In this document: positions 50,186 to 61,268 of the stretch, piece by piece
Numbering within the stretch: position 1 is the stretch's first letter
How the letters are laid out: each line of letters opens with the position of its first letter
Assembly (NCBI RefSeq): GCF_009389715.1
Contig: NC_052392.1
Location: 35,621,360 to 35,685,359 of the forward strand
Direction of reading: 5' to 3'
Source of the DNA: Phoenix dactylifera
Lineage: Eukaryota > Streptophyta > Magnoliopsida > Arecales > Arecaceae
Length of the DNA: 64,000 bases
Position numbers and translations under genes: made by a program
The notes under the pieces: model-generated
Database searches by the model: none
Seen by the model: the letters and a program-made list of their open reading frames with translations, nothing else
What the model was told of the DNA's origin: nothing

Positions 50186-50381
50186 GGACAGCCCTTTTTG
50201 TTAGTGGTCCAATGAGCTATATATATTCCCTCTTCATCTTTATGACGGCTTGTATAGAGCCTTTTTTTGTTAGTGGTCTGATGAGCTATCCATGGCCCCT
50301 CTTTTCATCTTTATGAGGACTTGTATGGTAGCCTAGTGAGTTATGTATGGTTCCTCTTCATCTTTGATGATGGCTTGCATA
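50186..50381. repeat. Tandem repeat, about 70-bp units
   Basis: Three units built on CTTTTTGTTAGTGGTC, TGAGCTAT, CCTCTTCATCTTTATGA and GGCTTGTAT. The third unit lacks the first part. Confidence 0.8.
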
Positions 50382-50409
50382 CTTTTAAATCGAATCAGGT
50401 TACACTCAC

Positions 50410-51190
50410 TAGGTTGAGGTACATACACTATATCAGTCGGTAGAAGCCCAAGGTTTACAAACCCTTTGCTCTTGTCTATTTCAACAGGTTATTAATAACT
50501 AACATTCTAGTTCATCTCAGATGACATGGAACGGTGAAATTTTCCTTAACTATGTTTATTAGATAACTTGACCTATCTAATAAAAATTAATAATGAATGT
50601 CAACTAAATTAGATGATGACAGTTCCTAACCATCCACATCATCATCTCATACATAACGTATATGCTATACAGTGGTTATTATAATGCAAACTACTATAGT
50701 TTTTTATTTGTGGCCCTTAACCTCTGGCTGTGCTAAATCATGGAAGTAATATATATGACATGTCAGTTTATAAGGTGCTCTCTCAATAATTGTTATGCAA
50801 GCGGAACAATAGGTAGCAATCATCATTAATACAATTATGTTACTTGAGACAGTGAGCTCACTATAGAAGAATTTCAATTAAAATGAGAACTCTTTTATTT
50901 GGATATGAAAATCATCTGGCTAATAAGTCCGCTTGTAAATACACTAATCAATCAGTGGTAGAAGCCCAAGGTTTACGAGCACTAAGCTATTAGCTATTTC
51001 AGTGAGTTACCAATAACCAAGATTCTAGTTCATCTTGGATGACATGGAAGTGTGAAAATTTTCTTAAATAGACTTATTGGTCCTTAATAGTTAAAATAAA
51101 AAAAATAATTAGTTGCCTTGCCCTATCTAATAAAAATTTTTTAAAAAAAATCAACTAAATTAGAAGATTACAATTCACAACCATCTATAT
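50410..51190. repeat. Direct repeat pair, about 240 bp, 510 bp apart
   Basis: The segments 50410-50660 and 50930-51190 share GGTAGAAGCCCAAGGTTTAC, ATTCTAGTTCATCT, GATGACATGGAA and CTATCTAATAAAAATT. They are in direct orientation with substantial divergence. They could be terminal repeats of a small element, but no PBS was seen. Confidence 0.65.
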
Positions 51191-51599
51191 CATACTCTCG
51201 ATATGTCAGCTGATGTGGCGCAAAACAATTTCCTATGATAACGAATGAAAACCTCTGCGACTTCCTGAATAACCCCAAAGGAATGATCAAAAGTCTTTCT
51301 CCAGTTGCCTGCACACAGAATGTGGAATATATAAAGAAGACATGGAATAAATTGGAACTGAGGATAGGATTGAGTGAAGCAAGGTTGCTCTCCCCACAAA
51401 GGAGAGAGAGCCTTCTATTCCTAACTGCCTATCCTAGTCCCCACTTTATCAAGCAAACATGTGTAATCAACTAGTCTAAGCGCAAATCCAGAAAGTGGAA
51501 CTCGAGTAGTGACATAGCCCCCCCTTTAATAGTATTTGTAGAAGTTCACATTATCCATCTCTTTGATTGATGGTGAAGTGGTAGGACTAAACTTGAGGT

Positions 51600-52130
51600 G
51601 TGATTTTTTTTTCTTTTTTGCACATTGGTGACTAAACTGAGTATGAGTGTTGCCCAAAAAGTCAGAAAGTAGAATAGACTGTAAGAAAGACATAGAGGTC
51701 GAGACTTCCCAGATAAAATTATCGAAGTGATGAGCCGCATATGATGTCATCCAATCCGCTGCACTGTTGGCCTCTCTATAAATATGAGTAGCCTGGTGAG
51801 AGGCACATTCGCCTAAAAGACTGTGAATATCGTAGAGCAGTCGTATCCCTCCATCAACATATTCAGGATTCTGAATCCGCTCGATCACCATGGGAGTGTC
51901 TTCCTCAAAGATAATGTGGTCCACTCCCAACACCCATTTCGCATAGAAGATACTCTCGCAGGCGGCTCTGAGTTTGATGTTGGCGACAGACTGGTCGAAG
52001 ATACATGCACTGTGTAATCTAATAATTTTTGATGGCAAAGCCAGCTCGCCGCAGCATCCATCCTCCTAAAAGTGCACAGTGTAGATATATTAATACTTTT
52101 AGACACAAAGAGTCCCTTGTTGTTGCTCAA
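51600..52130 (-). mobile_element. 5'-truncated LINE tail with RNase H domain
   Basis: The frame 52038-51526 has KLRAACESIFYAKWVLGVDH, then IIFEEDTPMVI and a late YREANSAADWMTSY block, which are successive parts of the RNase H domain found at the end of plant LINE ORF2. A T-run at 51605-51619 is the poly(A) tail on the minus strand. It is similar in kind to the fragments at 20827-21857 and 48965-49288, but too diverged to be a recent copy of either. Confidence 0.75.
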
Positions 52131-53911
52131 GCTACCAGCAAACCATCACCTGCGAAAAAGATTGCATGGCAAAGTTGAACGGTCTCTTCAAACTTGATTG
52201 ACAGGCACAAAGTGTCGTCTTATGCTCTACAGCTGTATGCAACAATCTCGACAGCATCTGAGAACACATAATAAGGGGATAATGGAAGCGTTGCCATAAT
52301 CCTATAGTTCTTGATGTATGTGCTATTGGAGAGAGATTTTGTGAGGCATTTTTTGGGGCAGAGCCGCAGAAGCCAAGAATTTTCGTCCGACTTTTTGATT
52401 GCGTTGTTCTACGTACTATTTGATAGTCTGTAGAATTTTTCGTATAAGATCAGAGTTGGTGAGATATTCTATGAGGTATGAGAGTCAGGATTTTTCTGGC
52501 AGGTATTGGTAGTTCATCGCATTTGTGGCTTGGAAGTGTTTTAGAGCTTCCAATAATTTATTATGCTTGTACATATTTGGGCATTACTTGAAATTAGTTG
52601 TGCCTTTGAGCAAGTGGATCTTGTTAGTTGAGACTTGCATCACTGTACTCTTATTTCTTTTGATGGAAAAGTTGAACAATACAAATTAGCCTTATTAGAG
52701 TTCTTACATCAAGTCATATTTGATTAAGCAAGATTTGCAAAAGACAACCAATGGATTAGAAATAATGATGGCACCTGGTATAGCTGAAATATGAATATGA
52801 GAAGAAAGTAGAGAGTTAAACTTGTCAAAGCAATGTTTTTCCTTCTAGATATTATGGGTGACACGAAGTCATGCATATCAGCTTAAAAGAGCCAAAAAAA
52901 ACCTAGGATGTTTTTGTGAATATCAACTAGAGTTCCGGCATGTCCAAACTTCAAATGTTGAAGCAGCTAGAAGCAATGAATGCTATGGTTAATCCAATTA
53001 TAGAGACTATTGAGAAACTAGATCGTTAAGATAAGGCTTATGCAAAAGTTATCCAAGATATGTATGCTTTTTAAGAAGATTTAGTTAGGAGGCTGAAGAA
53101 TCAATCAACTTTAAAGTAACTCTAGAGATCATGTAACAAAAAGAATAATTAGATGTTTAAATCAAATATATTATTTGATTTGACTCGGTAAAGACTAGAA
53201 CTAAAATATTTTGTGTTTATCCAAATCATACTTGGCCTCGATCCAACTCCAATAACCTACCGTTTCTAAAATCTTTTCTATGAATCTAATCCAACCTGAC
53301 TTGACCAACTAAGAGCTTAGCTTCAAATCAGAAACCATGACTAGAGCATGAAATTAGAAGTCTAAAGATGCATACCAAGAGAATGCAACATACACATGTA
53401 CAACCTTTTGAGATTTAAAATAATGAAATTATAACATTACGAGAACCATTATAGCAATAATGGTGTTACTCTTTTACATTATATATAATAACAAAGCAAA
53501 ATATAATAGATTATATAATTGCCTCTTGCTTTTTGCATCTATATTATTTCTTCAAATGGAATAATATTTTCAAAACTCAATTTTGTCATTTTCTCACCAA
53601 AAGTTGTTTCTATTTGAAAAAAACAACTTTTATCAAATAAACATTGATCAACAAAGTAGTAATATTATTTTATTATTATTATTTAATTTGCCATAGCAGC
53701 TACTGTAACAATACAAATTTTAAATCCTACTGTCAAAGTTGCTTTTCCTCGTGTTGTCAGTTCCTTAAGACAAGTGTCAAGGGTGGTTGAGTCATTCCAT
53801 GAAAGGGTAATCTTGTCATCGAAATAAAGACCCACACTAAAATTATTAATATTCTTCACAAGTTTTTAAGGCCTTTCCGGATTTAGTGGGGTGGAAGGCC
53901 ATGGGATGGGT
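52131..53911. other. Intergenic, possible hAT transposase scrap at 52941-53110
   Basis: No gene. At 52941-53110 the plus strand reads, with two stops, MNAMVNPIIETIEKLD then DKAYAKVIQDMYAF, which resembles the helical segment downstream of the hAT catalytic core. This match is weak. The rest is AT-rich. Confidence 0.3.
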
Positions 53912-53982
53912 GGTTCTATATACACCCCCCCTATTGCTCAGGACACCCCCCAAAAATTAAAAAAAAATTAAATACTCTCTAC

Positions 53983-53983
<1 letters not shown>

Positions 53984-54014
<31 letters not shown>
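53984..54014. repeat. Poly(C) run of 31
   Basis: An uninterrupted stretch of C just inside the left end of the Mutator-like element, next to a degenerate second copy of the terminal repeat (TTGCTAAGGACACCCC). Its exact length may be a sequencing approximation. Confidence 0.85.
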
Positions 54015-54420
54015 ATTTGCTAAGGACACCCCTAAAAAAATAAAAATTTCTAAATTACCCCCCACCCCCTCACCTAAATTGCTCTCTACACCCCCCAAAC
54101 CCCCCCCACCCCGCTCTTCCCCTCCAAAACACCCGCCGGCTTCTCCCTTCCGCCCAAAAAACCTCGCCTCAAGCACCTCGCCGGCGGCCAAACCCCTTCC
54201 GTCTCCCTTTGAACTGTTCCGCCCAAAGCACCTCGCCAACGCCCAAAACCCCCCCGTTCCCCCTTCTCCCTCTCGTCGCCGGCATTCTCCCGATCTCCGA
54301 CCACCTCGCCGGCTTCTCCCGGAATCACCTCCCCAGCCATCTCCCGAGCAACGAGCACCTCGCCGGCGCCTCCACGACCACCTCGAGGTAGCTCCCCCCC
54401 CCTCCCCAAATCGTTCGGCA

Positions 54421-54527
54421 CTGGTTCTTTGAACCAGTGCCTTCGGTTTGGCCCCATGGGGCCGACCCGCTGCAATTGGTTCGGCCCCATGGGGCCGACC
54501 CAATGTATCTTGGTCCCCATGGGGCCG
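54421..54527. repeat. Cluster of GGCCCCATGGGGCC palindromes
   Basis: The perfect palindrome GGCCCCATGGGGCC occurs at 54450-54463 and 54483-54496, with a near copy at about 54513-54526. Each is followed by GA. A separate hairpin, CTGGTTCTTTGAACCAG, precedes them at 54421-54437. They lie in the presumed 5' region of the plus-strand gene of the Mutator-like element. Confidence 0.85.
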
Positions 54528-55101
54528 AATCCAAATTTTTTTTTTTTTCTGTTGCTAGACTAAGGATTATTTTTATTCCCAAATTTTAGCCTAGATCACG
54601 TCCTTAGGGTGAATTGGATACCCAACATCAAGGACAAGTTTTTCATTACTAGATTAGATAGTAATTTGAGAAGTAGGGATAATTTAGAATCATTATCATA
54701 TAGCATTAACATGGTGCATCCAAATATGATGATCTTATTACCTTCATCGATGTCATTCTTGATCTTGGAATGATTATCTCATATCAAATGCTCTATCAAA
54801 TAATAAAACCACAACATTAGTTAACGAACAAAAACTAAAAACAAAAACTAAGAACTGCGGCATAGTTTTAGGTAAAGTCTATTATTGAGTTATGTCTTGA
54901 GTTTACGAGTCGTATACTTTTGAATTATCATTTATGTATGCAATTGAAGTAACATTGAATTATTTATCACAAAACCCAATCATGTAGATTCCAAGAAGTA
55001 ACTTGTTTCTTTTTTGGCTTGTTTTATCATTTATCATTTATGTATGCAATTGAATTATTTTCTTTGATATAGCCTAACATTGAATTTCTATATTTTCAGA
55101 C

Positions 55102-55338
55102 ATGGATCCCGGTCCCTCCAGACTTAGACCTACGGCGTAAGCTAGGAGACGTCGTGCTAGGATTGCTTCTCCCGAGCCTGCTCATATGCCATCGCCCTCT
55201 CCTGAGTCAGAGCATGATGATATGCCCGCTAGGGGCGAAGACGATGAGTCCGTTGGACCATGTCCAGGAGGTCCAGAGGATGAGTCCGTCCTGATCAGTT
55301 TCAGGACGCATATAGCAGCTTCCATCTGGAGGCAACAG
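55102..55338 (+). pseudogene. Plant-mobile-domain-like gene, first coding exon only
   Basis: This exon is preceded by a 3' splice-like TATTTTCAG|AC and followed by a donor (CAACAG|GTATTG). It reads MDPGPSRLRPTA, a stop (TAA at 55138), then RRRRARIASPEP and an acidic Pro-rich stretch. It closes with SVLISFRTHIAASIW, resembling the start of the plant mobile domain (MAIN/MAIL family), where 'leu-x-x-phe-x-x-his-ile-ala-x-x-ile-trp' occurs. PMD genes are known to be carried by some plant transposons. The in-frame stop and missing downstream exons make it non-functional here. Confidence 0.55.
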
Positions 55339-55420
55339 GTATTGTTTATTTGTTATAGCATTATATTTTGTTTATTGATGTTTTATAAAGTAGTAGTAAT
55401 TATACATTTATATTACAATT

Positions 55421-56546
55421 CCTATGCCACTCAATATATTTAGCCTCTGATAATTTACCTAATAGATGTTGCATTTCAGACCTCTCGGCTTTCTCTACAA
55501 CCTTAAACCGTTGACGTACATTGTAGATAGTCTTGATAGTCGTAACATTGAGGGCATCTCTTTCCTTCAATGTGGATAATATGTCCTTTGGACGAACCAA
55601 ACTCTTCGACATATCCACTAACAATTCCGTCTCCTGCTCAGATAATCTCCCTGCATATGAGTGCCCCTCCAGATTCTCTGCAGCGGGATGATTGTGCACT
55701 CCACATACGACCAGTAATATCCAATCATCCGCAGTATCCAATTTCTTTCCTCTTAATGCAAAAGGGCATCCACACTTCTTTGTCCCACAGGCAGTCTTTA
55801 TTCGCTTTTCTTTTTTGGTTCGGTACGTCCCACCCCTCTCACAACCTAACGTAATTCTGGGTTTCTTAGAAATGGTACCTGCATCGGATGATTTGATTAC
55901 AACAACAAAACCATTTCGCCTCCCAGCTTCACGACACCAATTACACAAGTCCTCTCTACTCTTGAAGATCTATACATTAAACAATTTATGTAAGTACACA
56001 GTTGTAAAAATAGCTCGCTAAACTAATACAAAATTGCACAATACATTATAATACCTCGTAAGTTGTAAATTCGCTTGTGTAATCCAGTACAAATTCTGAT
56101 CCAATTATACTCGATTCGGTTGTAGCATAGCCCTACATATAAAATAATTTATCACCAAGAATTAATGAATCAGAGGATCTGTTCGGCACAAAATTCAGCA
56201 CGGCACGCGATTTGGCACCAGAAGCCTTCTGTTCGGCTGCACAGTGCCGAACAGAAGGCTTCTGTTCGGCTGCACAGAGCCGGACAGAACCCTTCTGTCC
56301 GGCTGCACAGTGCCGGACAGAAGCCTTCTGTTCGGCACTGTGCAGCCGAACAGAAGGCTTCTGTTCGGTTGAGGGTTGCCGAACAGAAGGCTTCTGTTCG
56401 GCACTGTTCAGCCGAACAGAAGCCTTTTGTTCGGCGATCCAGTGCCGAACGGAGCACGAACCGTGAAAAAAAAAAATTTCGAAACAAGGTGGAACACGTA
56501 CCTTTGCGGCCGATTCTTCGTCCCAAATCACTAGTTGCTTGTCCAT
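55421..56546 (-). pseudogene. FAR1-type Mutator transposase, 5' exons, truncated
   Basis: Three exons read in frame: 56546-56502 (MDKQLVIWDEESAAK), 56132-56055 (YATTESSIIGSEFVLDYTSE) and 55969 to about 55421, with GT..AG introns. They give about 224 codons without a stop. Exon 3 has REDLCNWCREAGRRNGF, GCERGGTY, CPFALRGKK and VCGVHNHPA, the Cys/His-containing FAR1 DNA-binding region. A long helical linker ends at EAKYIEWHR. In intact family members the transposase DDE core begins just after this point. Here the sequence changes into unrelated DNA and a stop follows within a few codons, so the catalytic core is deleted. It might still encode a DNA-binding fragment. Confidence 0.8.
56226..56452. 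repeat. Seven-unit hairpin array in transposase intron 1
   Basis: About 33-bp units of CTTCTGTTCGG + 10-bp spacer + CCGAACAGAAG occur seven times head to tail. Each unit is an inverted repeat. The spacer is CTGCACAGTG in units 1 and 3, close to it in unit 2, in inverted form (CACTGTGCAG or similar) in units 4 and 6, and different in units 5 and 7. Long open frames across it are a by-product of the period. Confidence 0.92.
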
Positions 56547-56934
56547 GCTTCGAATGGGGCTTAAATCTCCTTCAAAGATCGCCTAAACGATGTAAATGGA
56601 TCGAGGGGTTTAAGGGGGGTTTGAGAGGTGTTTTTTTTTTCTTTTCAAAACGAAACGGAGGAGGAGGAAGGAGGGGTGTACGGAGAAAATTTCAAGGGCA
56701 ATATGGTAATTACACTAAAGGTTAGTTTGGGTATTTTTTTTTTTTAGTTTTTGGGGGGTGTCCTTAGCAATAGGGGGGGTGTATATAGAACCCCCCACCC
56801 CCCCCCCCCCCCTCTCTCGCCTTACTATTTCGACCATTTTCCTCCTTCGCAGAGGAGGTAAAATCCCGTCTCCTCCCATCCCTTCTCGGAAACCCAGACC
56901 CAATGTCCGACAAGAATCTAATCTGAGCCCATAA

Positions 56935-56942
56935 TATAAAAA
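56935..56942 (+). promoter_or_regulatory. TATA box of the membrane protein gene
   Basis: TATAAAAA lies 167 bp upstream of the ATG at 57102 and about 143 bp downstream of the right end of the Mutator-like element. Position and sequence fit a plant core promoter. Confidence 0.55.
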
Positions 56943-57070
56943 GAAAAGGGTGGCAAGGAAAAAGAACTAAAAGTCTCGTCTTTGGCCCCTCAAATCCTCT
57001 GTTGGGTCTCTCGCGGCTTGTGGGATTCCAGAGGGCTCTGCGCTTTTTCTTTGGACAGCCCGGAGAGCGA

Positions 57071-57099
57071 GCGAGCGAGAGAGAGAGAGAGAGAGAGAG
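57071..57099. repeat. (GA)n in 5' leader
   Basis: GA run directly before the start codon of the membrane protein gene. Plant 5' leaders often hold such tracts. Confidence 0.9.
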
Positions 57100-57101
57100 G
57101 C

Positions 57102-57960
57102 ATGGCATTCTCTCGATCACCTCCTATTCTCTTCCTACCAGCCCTTCTCGTCCTCTTCCTTTCCTTCTCCGTCTCCTGCGCTTCTTCCCGGCTTCACCGC
57201 ACGCTGATACCAGGTACTCTTTCTCTCTTTGCCAGCTTATTTCTTGTGTTCTTTCTTGGTTTTAGGTTCTGCGTTGTTCTTGTTCGCAGAAACACCCGTT
57301 GTTGTGGAAAAAGATTCGATTTTGGTGCGTCTTTTGAGATTTCTCTTTTTGGGTTGTGTATGATTTTTATGGGGAAGAAATCGTATTTTTGTTACAAAAA
57401 ATCGGAACTGTTTTGGTGGATTCTTGTGGATTGCAAAATGCGGTGGTGCGAAGGCCAAGAGAGAGGCAGGGCATTCTGACGATCGCCCGTTCCTCTTCTT
57501 CTACCTACCGCTCGTCTGCCCTTCTTTTGCTTGTCTATCTCCCACTCTTCCTCTAATCTCCAGAACACATCATATCGAGTGGTCTTTTTCTCTTTGTTAC
57601 CTCATCTTTTTGTCTTCTTTCCTGTTTTTAGGACTTAGGTATTACTTTCATGTGCAGGAAAAAGACGTGTTTTTTACGCTTTTTGTTTACTTCTAAAATT
57701 TCTCCTATTTTTTTCCGGCCATTTCTTCATCTTCTTGCTGATTATTTTCTTATGAGTTTGGGCATTTTTCTTGTGGCCCGAAACCTTTTTTCCTGGGAAA
57801 AAATACGATCTTTATTCGTTATTGATTTTGTTTTTTTCTTTCTCTTTTTTTGGGTGGTGGGTTTTTTTCCCTTTTTTTCTCTGGGGATCTCCGGAAAAAA
57901 ATTCTTTTGTTTGAATTTTTTTTTTGGGAATTTCAAAGGCCTCTTCAGTATCTGGACGGC

Positions 57961-58010
<50 letters not shown>

Positions 58011-59631
58011 GAGAACCATGACATTCTTCTTTTTTTCCTTTTAGCTTTAGACATGACATTCTTTCGATCACCGGCTTCTTTCCTACCATCCACCCTTCTC
58101 ATTTTCTTTCTGCTACCCGTCTCCTTTTTTTTGTGTGTTTACTTACCTAATTGTAAGGTTCGTGGTATTGTTCTTCTTGTGTGCAGAGACTCCGTTTCTC
58201 TTTTCTCTTTTTAATGTTCTCTTGTATGTGCTTGCTGAGATTTCCTTTTTGTAGGTTATGTTAGTGCAATAGATAAAATCATATTTTTATGTAAACAAAA
58301 GAGAGAGTTTTGTATGAGTTTGATTGCTTGTAGGTGGAAGAGGGGAAGATGGCTTGGTTATGTGGAGAAGGTCTCTTGCTGAGAATTCATCATCTGTTGA
58401 GCTTTCCAACAGCTCTTTCATCTTGGCTGCGGAGAGGACAGACAGGAAGGACCCTTTGAATGGATACAAACATTACACCGGTGGTTGGAATATCAGTAAT
58501 AACCACTACTGGGCTGTAAGCTCTTCCACCTCTCTTCTATGGATTTTCTTGTTTTTATGTAAATAAATTACTTATCTTTTTTGTGTTTTTTCTTGGCAGT
58601 CAGTCGGTTTTACAGCAGCTCCCTTGTTTGTCCTTGCTTTGATCTGGTTCCTGGGATTTGGTTTGGTTTTATTGCTAATATGTTGCTGCTATTGCTGCTG
58701 CCGACGTCAGAGTTATTCCTATTCTCGCACGGCATATGCTCTCTCGCTTATTTTGCTCATACTATTTACCTGTGCTGCAATGTAAGTTACATCGCTCTAT
58801 ATTTGCAGATTGATTTTGTGGCCCAGTTGGTTCTTTCCTTTTTGATAGTGTTTATAAATGATGCCCAGTGTTGGATGCATCGTGTTGTACACCGGTCAGG
58901 GGAAGTTCCATTCCAGCACTTCAAATACTCTAGATTATGTTGTGGGTCAGGCCAACATAACGGTTGACAATCTTAGGAATTTCTCAGAGAGTTTGGCAGA
59001 TGCTAAGAAGATTGGGGTGGATCAAATCTTCCTGCCTGCTGATATCCAGGGTAAAATTGATGCCATCCAAACTAAGCTCAACTCATCAGCTAATGATCTT
59101 TCTACTAAGACAAAGGACAATTCTAGGAAGATTCAGCACGTGTTGGATGAAGTGTATGATTATTGACTCTTCCATATACCCTTTATTTAAATTATGCAAA
59201 ACATTATAATTGCGAACATTTTATGATGGGCAATCTGTACAATCCTTGCTGTGTACTGCAGGGTATTGGCTTTGATTATACTTGCCGCAGTGATGCTCCT
59301 TGTGGCGTTTCTTGGATTCTGTGAGCATATATGGCTTCTAAATCTCGAGAAACTTACTAGTAGTTTATTTGTTATTGCATTTGCTAACTTGCTTATTTTA
59401 TTTTATACTATTTGTGCAGTATTCTCTATACTTGGATTGCAATTCCTTGTCTCCATGTAAGAAAGATGCTTTGACCACCATCAATTTCTTTCTTCTTTGT
59501 GCCTGTCCACATTTACAGGGCCTTCTTCTAATCTTTTTTACAACTGATAAATTTTACAGCTTTGTGATTGTTGGATGGATTCTTGTAGCGGGTACATTTA
59601 TCTTGTGTGGAGTTTTTCTTCTTCTACATAA
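57102..59631 (+). CDS. Four-TM plant membrane protein, At2g12400-like (3' end outside window)
   Basis: Seven exons follow GT..AG rules and stay in frame: 57102-57213, 58334-58515, 58600-58781, 58869-59153, 59262-59320, 59420-59456 and 59560-59631 (929 nt). The protein begins with a signal peptide (LLVLFLSFSVSCASS), then SFILAAERTDRKDPLNGY and YTGGWNISNNHYW, diagnostic for a plant transmembrane family known from Arabidopsis At2g12400/At2g25270. TM helices follow at about residues 100-125, 140-165, 255-275 and 280-308. The second pair is separated from the first by a roughly 90-residue helical loop. Residues such as a Cys cluster after TM1 suggest lipid modification, an inference. Its molecular role is not established. 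The next exon was not found, so the last intron runs beyond 64000. Confidence 0.88.
57460..58200. repeat. Degenerate exon-1 copies inside intron 1
   Basis: Two stretches resemble exon 1 and its 5' side. One is at 57462 onward (AGGGCATTCTGACGATCGCCC). The other is at 58054 onward (ATGACATTCTTTCGATCACC), with a predicted hydrophobic start MTFFRSPASFLPSTLLIFFLL. The second follows a (GA)n tract, like exon 1. Both run into T-rich intron sequence with similar motifs (TTCTTGTGT, GCAGA). They look like an old tandem triplication of a roughly 0.4-0.6 kb unit. Confidence 0.65.
57964..58007. repeat. (GA)n in intron 1
   Basis: About 42 bp of GA repeat preceding the third exon-1-like copy. Confidence 0.95.
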
Positions 59632-61268
59632 GTAAGTTCTTCTAGAACTATATTATTATTATGTTCTGCTGCATTACTTAGTCTCACAATTTAGATTCAA
59701 CTTGATCATATGTACTTATGTTTGGTAAATATGAAATTTTAGGATTTATCAAGTTCTTCTAGCTTATTGCTAGTAAAATTGGAAGCTTAGTCAATATATA
59801 ATATGTTGCTTTAATCTTGAGAATGCTTTATGGTATACAGGAAAAATGGATGTTAATATCATGTGCCCTTAATGACTTGTGGCTATGGAAGATATCCATG
59901 CTTTTATTTGTCTAATTTATTACTTTGAGAACTTTTGTGCATAAGTCTTATAACTGCCATCTCATTTGTGATTGCTAATTTTGAAATTCACTAATGTCTA
60001 TATAGAATCTCTCATTCTTATTCATCAATACTGCACTTAGAATGTCAATGGTTTATACAAAGGTTAGAGAACTTGAAGCATTTATTATGTTTTTGACTAC
60101 TCCCCTCCCCACAAATGGTGGAGGTTTTTAGTTATTATATTTTTATCTCGAAATGCAGATGTGAAGCTAAATTAGTTAGTTGATAGACAGGGGTTCTGTT
60201 TGTAGTTCAAATTTTAGCTTTAATTTCTTTTTTTGTGAGAAACAGGGTTTTATCTGATCAAAATCATCCTTTTCATTTTGAAAAGGATATGAGAAACAAG
60301 AATCTATCCTTAATGGTAGCAAACAATATTAATTTCATTAGAACTTCTTCAGCAGATGCCAATTGCTAACATAAAAGCTACCATGCTAGAATCATCAAGG
60401 CTAACATAAACTCAAAACAAAGCTAAAAAAGCAAAACAAAGAATGTGTTATAGCAAGAGACTTCTATCTAGGGTGCCTCAGTTGCTTCCGAACCCTTCTG
60501 AACCCTTAGAAAATCCTCCTGCACCAACTTCCAAAACACTTCCTTTTTCTGTTTTTTGATATCCATATCCTCACAACTAGAACTGTTACTGCACCCATAC
60601 TTGCATTATTTAACTAATGATATATCGGCTGGGAGATCCCAACCCCCCATATGTGCATTATTTTACATGTCTAGATTTTTCATTTAGCAAGGGCCTTAAG
60701 GTAACAGATGCCATGCTTTACATACCTTCCTCCTGTTATTGGTCTTCAAGAGAGCAATTACCCCACAAAGAATTATTGTCTAAGAAGTTAAAGTGAGGAA
60801 CTCTCCATTTCAAGATTTTGGTGCTGATAGTGTTGTTAGATTGTTTGACAACATTAGTGCCCTCTTTTGTTTAAATATTGGTGAAAAGGATTTCGATCCA
60901 ATTGTTCTCCCTTTTATTTTCATCATAGACTAGATGCATTGAGAAAAGGGAGACTTAAGAAATGTTGAGCAGTGAGCCATGATCTTATGACCCTTTTTTA
61001 TGAATACACAACTTTATAGACTTGTATTCTTCTACCTTAGTAGCAGAGATCTTTCATTTAGGGTGGTGCGCCAGCTTTAAGAGGTTTTTATTAAATATTT
61101 AAGAGATTCACTTCCCCATACCTACACCAGTCTTGCTTCCATCAACTAAGAACTATACAATCATTTATTATGCAAAGTTTTGACCTAAGGTTCCCAGGCT
61201 GTCCGATCTCTCTCTTTAGACAAAATTTAGTAGGTTCAGTAGCTGAAATAAGTTCTCCTTTAATCTAT
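59632..61268. other. Intron 7 of the membrane protein gene, left part
   Basis: Begins with a consensus donor GTAAGT. AT-rich, non-coding. No transposon ends were recognised. Confidence 0.6.

Larger units (their letters stand above)
53912..56792. mobile_element. Mutator-like element, internally deleted, 2.9 kb
   Basis: The ends at 53912-53956 and 56748-56792 are 45-bp inverted repeats with one mismatch, beginning GGTTCTATATACACCCC. Inside are a plus-strand exon of a plant-mobile-domain-like gene (55102-55338) and a minus-strand FAR1-type transposase start (55421-56546) facing each other. Both lack their 3' parts and the transposase stops abruptly at about 55420. The simplest reading is an autonomous element with two convergent genes whose centre was deleted. 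A clean 9-bp target duplication was not seen; the flanks are low complexity (GGGATGGGT on the left, C-rich on the right). Confidence 0.8.

Noticed and set aside
54079..54503. Pro-rich and Gly-rich open frames (up to 174 codons)
   Set aside because: C-rich low-complexity DNA near the left end of the Mutator-like element; no splice or domain support.
56226..56452. CRISPR-like array
   Set aside because: Units are inverted repeats without unique spacers, in a plant transposon intron.
56133..56725. Open frames with SVRLHSAEQK-like repeats
   Set aside because: The 33-bp hairpin array is read in several frames; the true transposase exon 1 is only 56546-56502.
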